Made by a program: the position numbers and the translations under genes
Shown: positions 5,051 to 10,018 of the stretch, piece after piece
Numbering within the stretch: position 1 is the first letter of the stretch
How the letters are laid out: every line of letters starts with the position of its first letter
Assembly (NCBI GenBank): GCA_024645065.1
Contig: JAHEGP010000106.1
Coordinates: 1 to 10,018, forward strand
Length of the DNA: 10,018 nt
Source of the DNA: Cellvibrionales bacterium
GTDB lineage: Bacteria > Pseudomonadota > Gammaproteobacteria > Pseudomonadales > JAHEGP01
Reading direction: 5' to 3'
Notes under the pieces: model-generated
Databases searched by the model: none
What the model was told of the DNA's origin: nothing
Seen by the model: only the letters and a program-made list of their open reading frames with translations

Positions 5051-7315
5051 CTAGCTTGCCAGATCGCGCAATAGCTCGTTGGCTTCACGCACCTGGGTTT
5101 CCGTGCCGCCGTCCAGAACTTCCGCGAGAATATCCCTGGCTCCCTCGACATCGCCCATATCAACATAGGCACGAGCCAGGTCCAGCTTGGTCGCGATCTC
5201 ATCGCCGTCGACCATTTCACCGAGGTCATCGGCATCGTCATCCTGCGCGCTATCGAGCATCCTTGCCAGTTCGGCATTGTCAATCTCGTCGGCATCATCC
5301 TCGCTCAGATCGAGATCGAAATCCAGCTCATCGAGGGCTCGCTCAACTTCGCTAGCCCCGCTTGCGACTTTGCCAGGTTCAGGGTTTTCTTCACCCGAAT
5401 CCAGCGTGTCAACGGCAAGATCCGCCTTCTTTTCAGCCTCCGGCTTCTCCGGGCTGCCGGCGTCCTCGAGATCGAAATCAAGATCGAAGTCAAGCTCAGC
5501 AGTATCGATTTCGTCGCTTACACTCTCCGCCAGTGTGGTATTGGCTGCGGGATCCAGGCCGCTCTCCATCCACCCTTTCTTCGCCGCCAGCTGGCGTGCA
5601 GCGTGCAGGCTGTCCTCACCGGCCTCCTCGGCCAGGCGCTCGTAGGCCTGGATAAAATCCTCACGCCGGTCCAGGTCTTCAAGAATCGAAAGCAACTTCA
5701 GGTGCAGCTCAGAGCGCTCCGGATGTTCGCCTATCGCCCGCTGCAGCATCTCAATGGCTTCGTCGTTGCGATCGTAACTGCGATAGACCTCCGCTTCTGC
5801 CAGGGGGTCGAATTCTCCCGCTATCTTGGCGCGCAAATCTTCCCGGCTAATTTGTGCGAATGACTGTTCGGTTTCCGGAAACTCCCCCGCTTGCTCGACG
5901 GTATCGGTATCGTCGATGGCAATAGCCCGGTCGCCCAGACCGAGCGCTGCATGGTCGGGAGACGGCTCATCAGCTTTCCTGCGCCGCCGCAGGGCCAGCC
6001 CGGCCAGCCCCAGCAGTGCCAGCGCTCCCAGAGGCACGGGGCTTAACAGGCGGTCGAGCAATCCGACTTCCTCCACAGCTTCCGCGGGTGCAGTCGTCTG
6101 GGTAGAAGGGGTCGCGCTGGGGGAATCTGCATCCGCGTAATTAAGGTCGGTTGCGGCGCCAGCCGGGGCCGCGTTATTGGTCTCCTGTTCCAGCCTGGAC
6201 TGCAATGCAGCCAATTGGCTATCTTTTAATTCAACCAGTTTCGCCAGCGTCTCGACCTGGTCTTCCATGTCGTCGAGTCGCGAGTCAAGCTCTGCATTCT
6301 CCAATGCAGTTTTGTCCAGTTTCTCCTGAACAACAACCAGTTCCGAGCGAACATCTTCGATCGCTTCATCGGCAACGGCAATGGCGTCACTGCCGGCACT
6401 GGCTCCCGCAGCACTGGCATCATCGCCGGCAGCACTCGACAGCTTCAGGTAACTGTCACCGCTAGCAACCGGTTTCTCTTCCTGCACGACGCTGGCTTCA
6501 GACGCCTCGAGCGGTGCGGTGGATCCTCTGCTCCAGGCCTCATTCTGACGGGCTACTGCCTGAATGGCCTGTTGTTTACTGAGCGCGTCGAACTCATCTC
6601 GCGTCGGCAGACGCAGCACCTGTCCACTGCGCAAACCGTTAATGTTCTGGCGGGTAAAAGCATCGGGATTGTTGCGGTAGATCGCCATCATCGCTTGTTG
6701 CATGCTCGCGCCACTGGGCCGAGCCTTGGCAGCGATACCCCACAACGTATCATTTTTGCGGGTGACCACCTCACCACTCAGGGGCTCCCGAGTCGGAGGT
6801 GGAAGAGCCGCTGAACTCGGTGCGGGCGCAGGCACCCGTGCCCGTGCCGGAGCCGATGAGGGCGCTGCAGCCGCCTTCCGGCTTTTAGCCGGGGCCACGA
6901 CAGCCGAGGGGGATTGGGTGAATACCGGCATATCGACCAAAACGGTATATTCACGCAACAAGCGACCGTCCGGCCAGCGCGCTTCCACTACGAAATCGAG
7001 GTAGGGCTCTCGCACGAGTTTGCTGGAGCTGACCTTGATGACGCCGCCGCCCTTGGCGTTGGTTTGCACCACAAACTTGAGGTCGTTAAGAAAGTAAACC
7101 CGCTCGACACCTGCCCGGGAAAAATCCTCTGGACTGGCCAGCTTGATCGCCACCTGCTGCGGATCGAGATCCCCCATATTGTTCAGTTCAATCTCGGCCT
7201 GCAACGGCTGATTGAGCCCCGACTGCAGCTCGATTTCCCCGAGCCCAAGGGCACTAACCACCGATGCATGCAATGTGCTAACCGCAAATACGACCCCGGC
7301 AAACGTACGAACCAT
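5051..7315 (-). CDS. fimV: FimV/HubP-family polar landmark protein (LysM, TM, TPR)
   Basis: FimV/HubP proteins are inner-membrane, peptidoglycan-binding organisers of the cell pole. In Pseudomonas FimV supports type IV pilus assembly, twitching and cAMP signalling; in Vibrio and Shewanella HubP recruits polar proteins. Domains in the 754-residue product are: signal peptide 1-22, probably cut after Val-Ser-Ala; FimV N-terminal domain about 23-130 with GLGEIELQSGLNQPLQAEIEL-type sequence; Ala/Pro-rich linker 135-178; LysM domain about 182-238; predicted coiled coil about 316-380; one transmembrane segment about 426-442, followed by RRRRK; a TPR-like helical part about 497-580; an acidic low-complexity region about 600-700; and the FimV C-terminal TPR motif about 703-754. 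It is shorter than P. aeruginosa FimV (about 900 residues as I recall), mostly in the acidic cytoplasmic part. The ATG at 7315 is chosen because the signal peptide begins there; the upstream Shine-Dalgarno is weak. No pilus genes are nearby. Confidence 0.93.
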   Translation of the reverse strand: MVRTFAGVVFAVSTLHASVVSALGLGEIELQSGLNQPLQAEIELNNMGDLDPQQVAIKLASPEDFSRAGVERVYFLNDLKFVVQTNAKGGGVIKVSSSKLVREPYLDFVVEARWPDGRLLREYTVLVDMPVFTQSPSAVVAPAKSRKAAAAPSSAPARARVPAPAPSSAALPPPTREPLSGEVVTRKNDTLWGIAAKARPSGASMQQAMMAIYRNNPDAFTRQNINGLRSGQVLRLPTRDEFDALSKQQAIQAVARQNEAWSRGSTAPLEASEASVVQEEKPVASGDSYLKLSSAAGDDASAAGASAGSDAIAVADEAIEDVRSELVVVQEKLDKTALENAELDSRLDDMEDQVETLAKLVELKDSQLAALQSRLEQETNNAAPAGAATDLNYADADSPSATPSTQTTAPAEAVEEVGLLDRLLSPVPLGALALLGLAGLALRRRRKADEPSPDHAALGLGDRAIAIDDTDTVEQAGEFPETEQSFAQISREDLRAKIAGEFDPLAEAEVYRSYDRNDEAIEMLQRAIGEHPERSELHLKLLSILEDLDRREDFIQAYERLAEEAGEDSLHAARQLAAKKGWMESGLDPAANTTLAESVSDEIDTAELDFDLDFDLEDAGSPEKPEAEKKADLAVDTLDSGEENPEPGKVASGASEVERALDELDFDLDLSEDDADEIDNAELARMLDSAQDDDADDLGEMVDGDEIATKLDLARAYVDMGDVEGARDILAEVLDGGTETQVREANELLRDLAS
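5291..5329 (-). repeat. FimV acidic repeat, copy 2 (residues 663-675)
   Basis: This stretch encodes ELDFDLDLSEDDA, a second copy of the motif at residues 607-619. It is followed by DEIDNAEL (676-683), which matches DEIDTAEL at 601-608. It lies in the cytoplasmic acidic part, where FimV/HubP homologues commonly carry variable acidic repeats. Confidence 0.7.
5459..5497 (-). repeat. FimV acidic repeat, copy 1 (residues 607-619)
   Basis: This stretch encodes ELDFDLDFDLEDA, with alternating Asp and hydrophobic residues, directly after DEIDTAEL. The second copy lies about 168 bases further along the gene. The likeness is visible in both the protein and the DNA (GATCGAAATC-type units on the plus strand). 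Confidence 0.7.
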
Positions 7316-7408
7316 AACTCTCTACCCTAATTATCTGATTCCCGCAAAACGCACCAACACAAAATGGCATGTCTGGCAAGCCCCTGTGTTCGTGCATAGT
7401 TGCGATTA

Positions 7409-7437
7409 AGTATTCATTAACGTTGGGTTTTTCGCAA
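7409..7437 (-). promoter_or_regulatory. Candidate sigma-70 promoter for fimV-truA
   Basis: On the minus strand TTGCGA (7437-7432) and AATACT (7414-7409) are separated by exactly 17 bases; each matches its consensus at four of six positions. It lies in the 194-base asd-fimV gap, about 93 bases before the fimV ATG. Matches of this quality also occur by chance, so this is a suggestion only. Confidence 0.35.
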
Positions 7438-7494
7438 GAAATTGGCCATAACGACGCCTTCTATGCGAATCAGCGCAGAAATCCAGGCTAATTT

Positions 7495-7508
7495 GCCCGC
7501 AGGCGGGC
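7495..7508. repeat. 14-bp GC palindrome right after the asd stop
   Basis: GCCCGCAGGCGGGC on the plus strand pairs six bases on each side of a two-base centre and starts two bases after the asd stop codon. On the minus strand it is followed by AAATTAG rather than a T-tract, so it is not a standard intrinsic terminator. It may protect the asd mRNA 3' end or be part of a Rho-type end. The flanking ATTTGCCCGC (7491-7500) is repeated at 7514-7523, inside the end of asd. Confidence 0.5.
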
Positions 7509-7509
7509 C

Positions 7510-8619
7510 CTATATTTGCCCGCGCACTATCGACAGCATCCGGCGCAAGGGCTCGGCAGCACCCCAGAGTAATTGGTCCCCTACCGTGAACACTGAAAGG
7601 AACTGTGGTCCCATGTTCATCTTTCTGACTCGCCCCGCCGCTATCGTCAGTGTACCCGTTACTGCGGTCGGGCTCAGCTGCTGCAGCGACTGCTCACGAT
7701 GATTCGGAACCAGCTGAATCCAGTCATTGGCCTGCGCCATGATCGACTCGATGTCCTCCACGGGCAGGTCTCGGTTGAGCTTGATGGTCAACGCCTGGCT
7801 ATGGCAGCGCAGCGCTCCGATCCTGACACAGGTTCCATCGATCGCCACCGGCTGGCCCAGGCCGAGGATTTTATTGGTTTCTGCCTGGCCCTTCCACTCT
7901 TCGCGGCTCTGGCCGTTTTCCACCTCACTATCGATCCACGGTAGCAGACTGCCCGCCAGGGGGGCGCCAAAGCAGTCAATGGGAAACGACGACGAGCGCA
8001 TATGGGCTATCACCCGCTCATCGATATCGAGGATGTTGCTATTCGGCTGTGCCAGCAGATCTGCCACCGACTGGTGCAGCGAACCCATTTGCTGGATCAG
8101 TTCACGCATATTGCGGGCACCGGCCCCGGATGCCGCCTGGTAGGTTTGGGAGCTGATCCAGTCCACCAGCCCGGCTTCGAACAAACCGCCAACTGCCATC
8201 AACATCAGACTCACAGTACAGTTACCGCCCACAAAAGTCTTTTGCCCGTTGTTCAGGGCTCGGTCGATCAGGCCCCGATTTACCGGGTCAAGGACAATTA
8301 CCGCACTATCGTCCATACGCAGCTTCGATGCGGCATCTATCCAGTATCCATCCCACCCGGAACGCCGCAACTGCTTGTAAACAGCGCCGGTATAGTCGCC
8401 TCCCTGGCAGCTGATTATGGCTTCCATCTGCGCCAGTTGTTCAATCGCCATGGCATCCTCCAGGGGCGCGCAGGGAATACCCACATCGGGACTTTCCCCA
8501 CCCACGTTGGAGGTGGTGAAAAAGGTCGGCTGCAAGCCGGCAAAATCATTCTCAGTGCGCATCCTGTCCAGCAGCACCGACCCAACCATTCCACGCCAAC
8601 CTACAAAGCCCACCTTCAT
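7510..8619 (-). CDS. asd: Aspartate-semialdehyde dehydrogenase
   Basis: Asd reduces L-4-aspartyl phosphate with NADPH to L-aspartate-4-semialdehyde, the branch point to diaminopimelate/lysine, threonine and methionine. The 369-residue product closely follows the gammaproteobacterial enzyme. VGFVGWRGMVGSVL at about 3-16 is the nucleotide-binding start. TFVGGNCTVSLMLM holds nucleophile Cys134 (E. coli Cys135). QSREEWKGQAETNKIL lines the active site, and ALRCHSQA holds the acid/base His273 (E. coli His274). The ATG at 8619 has GGGGA nine bases upstream. A longer reading from 8655 would add twelve residues with no family support and run through that ribosome-binding site. It follows leuB by 45 bases, so co-transcription with leuB is likely; leuB-asd-fimV is the Pseudomonas-type order. 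Confidence 0.97.
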   Translation of the reverse strand: MKVGFVGWRGMVGSVLLDRMRTENDFAGLQPTFFTTSNVGGESPDVGIPCAPLEDAMAIEQLAQMEAIISCQGGDYTGAVYKQLRRSGWDGYWIDAASKLRMDDSAVIVLDPVNRGLIDRALNNGQKTFVGGNCTVSLMLMAVGGLFEAGLVDWISSQTYQAASGAGARNMRELIQQMGSLHQSVADLLAQPNSNILDIDERVIAHMRSSSFPIDCFGAPLAGSLLPWIDSEVENGQSREEWKGQAETNKILGLGQPVAIDGTCVRIGALRCHSQALTIKLNRDLPVEDIESIMAQANDWIQLVPNHREQSLQQLSPTAVTGTLTIAAGRVRKMNMGPQFLSVFTVGDQLLWGAAEPLRRMLSIVRGQI

Positions 8620-8664
8620 GTAAAAAATTCCCCATCGATATTCAAAGCAATTCAAGCGCGTGCA

Positions 8665-9741
8665 TTATGCCAGCGCTGCGACCACGGCGTCGCCCATTTC
8701 ACGAGTTCCGACCTTATGCATGCCCTCGCTGTGGATATCCGCAGTGCGCAGCCCCTGGTCCAGTACCCGCGATACCGCCGTTTCAATCGCCTCTGCCGCT
8801 GCACTCTGGTTGAGTGAATAACGCAGCAGCATCGCCGCCGATAAAATTGTCGCCAGGGGGTTGGCCTTGTCTTGCCCGGCAATGTCCGGAGCAGAGCCAT
8901 GGCAGGGTTCATAGAGCCCTCGATTATTGATGTCCAGGGACGCCGAGGGCAGCATGCCGATGGAGCCCGTCAACATTGCCGCGGCATCCGACAGGATATC
9001 GCCGAAAAGGTTACCGGTTACCAGAACGTCGAACTGCCTGGGTGCCCGAACCAACTGCATGGCTGCGTTGTCGATGTACATATGGCTGAGAGCCACGTCC
9101 GGGTAGTCCCGCGCCCCGAGCTCGCTGACCAGCTCGCGCCACAGCATGGTGACTTCCAGTACATTGGCTTTGTCGACAGAGCATAACCGACCCTGGCGTT
9201 TGCGCGCTGCCTCGAACGCGACCCTGGCGATTCGAACAATCTCCGATTCGCTGTAAACGTAGGTGTTATAGCCCTGGCGCTCGCCATTATCGAGGGTACG
9301 AATACCCCTTGGCTCTCCAAAATAAATGCCACCGGTAAGCTCGCGGACTATCAGAATGTCGAGTCCGGCCACCACCTCCTGCTTGAGCGTGGACGCCGCT
9401 GCCAGTTGTGGATACAAAATTGCCGGCCGCAGGTTACCAAACAGCTGCAACGCCGAGCGAAACTGGAGCAGGCCTTTTTCGGGCCTGATAGATCGGTCGA
9501 GACCATCCCAACGTGGGCCACCAATGGCGCCAAACAAAATCGCGTCGCAGCGTCTCGCAGCCTCCAGTGTCGCATCGGGCATGGGCACACCGCTGGCGTC
9601 GATGGCCGCGCCACCCAGCAGGGCCTGCTCATACTCCAGTGCCAGGCCGTGACGCCGGGACACCGCGTCCAGCACCTTGTGGGCTTCACGCACGACCTCC
9701 GGACCGATCCCATCACCCTCGATTAACAATATTTTATTCAA
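8665..9741 (-). CDS. leuB: 3-isopropylmalate dehydrogenase
   Basis: LeuB oxidatively decarboxylates 3-isopropylmalate with NAD+ to 2-oxoisocaproate, the third step of leucine synthesis. The 358-residue product shows LIEGDGIGPEV at 6-16 and GAIGGPRWDG at 71-80. Substrate-binding arginines are Arg95, Arg105 and Arg133, the last in RELTGGIYFGEPRG together with Tyr140. Lys191 lies in VDKANVLEVT, and metal-binding Asp224, Asp248 and Asp252 lie in MYIDNAAM and NLFGDILSDAAAM. GSAPDIAGQDKANP near 282-295 is the cofactor loop. All key residues are present. The start is TTG at 9741, ten bases after AGGAG; no in-frame ATG or GTG lies between it and the leuD stop, and the residues after it match the family N-terminus. 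It follows leuD by 58 bases. Confidence 0.97.
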   Translation of the reverse strand: MNKILLIEGDGIGPEVVREAHKVLDAVSRRHGLALEYEQALLGGAAIDASGVPMPDATLEAARRCDAILFGAIGGPRWDGLDRSIRPEKGLLQFRSALQLFGNLRPAILYPQLAAASTLKQEVVAGLDILIVRELTGGIYFGEPRGIRTLDNGERQGYNTYVYSESEIVRIARVAFEAARKRQGRLCSVDKANVLEVTMLWRELVSELGARDYPDVALSHMYIDNAAMQLVRAPRQFDVLVTGNLFGDILSDAAAMLTGSIGMLPSASLDINNRGLYEPCHGSAPDIAGQDKANPLATILSAAMLLRYSLNQSAAAEAIETAVSRVLDQGLRTADIHSEGMHKVGTREMGDAVVAALA

Positions 9742-9751
9742 ACGACGTTTT

Positions 9752-9756
9752 CTCCT
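9752..9756 (-). promoter_or_regulatory. Shine-Dalgarno of leuB supporting a TTG start
   Basis: AGGAG on the minus strand ends ten bases before the TTG at 9741-9739. The spacing is slightly long, but no other start codon in the right frame lies within the leuD-leuB gap. Confidence 0.7.
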
Positions 9757-9799
9757 GCTTTGAAAATGCCAGCGCCTCCACGGAATTTTGATTTCCCTC

Positions 9800-10018
9800 T
9801 CAAAGGCGATTTTCCCCGGCGCCCAGGACCCCGAACAACCAGGGTGCCTGCTGCTGCCAGCGCTTTTCGAAGGCCCGAATCGTATCCGCCTCCTGCAGGG
9901 TCAGGCCGATATCATCCAGCCCCTTGAGCAGGCACTGTTTGCGAAAGGGATCGACGTCAAAGGCTATATCTTCGCCGTCCGGACGGCGAATGCGTTGGCG
10001 CTCAAGATCGATGGTCAG
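9800..10018 (-). CDS. leuD: 3-isopropylmalate dehydratase small subunit, C-terminal part (cut by window edge)
   Basis: LeuD pairs with the iron-sulfur subunit LeuC to interconvert 2- and 3-isopropylmalate. Only the last 72 residues are in the window. They contain VDPFRKQCLLKGLDDIGLTL, which matches the end of E. coli LeuD (DAFRRHCMMNGLDSIGLTL), then a tail, FEKRWQQQAPWLF, that follows the usual LeuD C-terminal pattern. The TGA stop is at 9802-9800. The gene runs off the right edge, and leuC would be expected just beyond it. It is probably co-transcribed with leuB. Confidence 0.93.
   Translation of the reverse strand: MTIDLERQRIRRPDGEDIAFDVDPFRKQCLLKGLDDIGLTLQEADTIRAFEKRWQQQAPWLFGVLGAGENRL

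Noticed and set aside
5187..5645. Plus-strand serine-rich frame of 152 codons opposite fimV
   Set aside because: The Ser/Arg-rich composition is simply the complement of the Asp/Glu/Leu codons in the acidic part of FimV.
8620..8655. Twelve-residue N-terminal extension of Asd
   Set aside because: MKVGFVGWRG at 8619 aligns with the normal family start, and the extension would be encoded by the ribosome-binding site region.
8002..8817. Plus-strand 271-codon reading frame opposite asd and the end of leuB
   Set aside because: It lies antisense to two genes with full catalytic motifs, has no recognisable domain and is rich in His, Gln and Leu as expected of a shadow frame in GC-rich DNA.
1..10018. 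A hidden novel system, mobile element, CRISPR array or defence locus
   Set aside because: Almost every base is in a recognised housekeeping gene, the gaps are under 200 bases, composition is even, and no repeats of array type, integrase, transposase or toxin-like genes are seen.

Overview
The window is a stretch of chromosomal core genome from a gammaproteobacterium. Ten genes all lie on the minus strand, so transcription runs from high to low coordinates. In that direction the order is leuD (partial), leuB, asd, fimV, truA, trpF, trpB, trpA, accD, folC (partial). The asd-fimV-truA-trpF-accD-folC backbone is the familiar arrangement of Pseudomonas and its relatives. Here trpB and trpA sit between trpF and accD. 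From memory, this resembles marine Cellvibrio-like or Halieaceae-like gammaproteobacteria, but that placement is inference. Base composition looks uniform and moderately GC-rich, and I see no tRNA, rRNA, IS element, phage gene or CRISPR array.

Layout from right to left: leuD and leuB carry out the isomerase and dehydrogenase steps of leucine synthesis. asd makes aspartate semialdehyde for lysine, threonine, methionine and diaminopimelate. A 194-base gap with a GC palindrome and a candidate promoter leads to fimV, a large inner-membrane, peptidoglycan-binding polar organiser. truA (tRNA pseudouridine synthase) follows 15 bases later. A convincing intrinsic terminator lies just after truA, and an extended -10 promoter follows it. 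A second unit then begins: trpF, trpB, trpA, accD and folC, which covers the last steps of tryptophan synthesis, the carboxyltransferase beta subunit of acetyl-CoA carboxylase, and folylpolyglutamate/dihydrofolate synthase.

Every catalytic enzyme keeps the family residues I checked, with two exceptions: TrpA has Glu at the catalytic Asp60 position, and AccD has Asn where I remember an Arg. leuB, trpA and folC appear to start with TTG; leuB and trpA have a clear Shine-Dalgarno sequence and no usable in-frame ATG.

I found no evidence of a novel biological system. The findings concern gene-level variants, transcription-unit boundaries and the repeat structure of FimV. Intergenic gaps are all under 200 bases, and each is covered by an entry or a comment.
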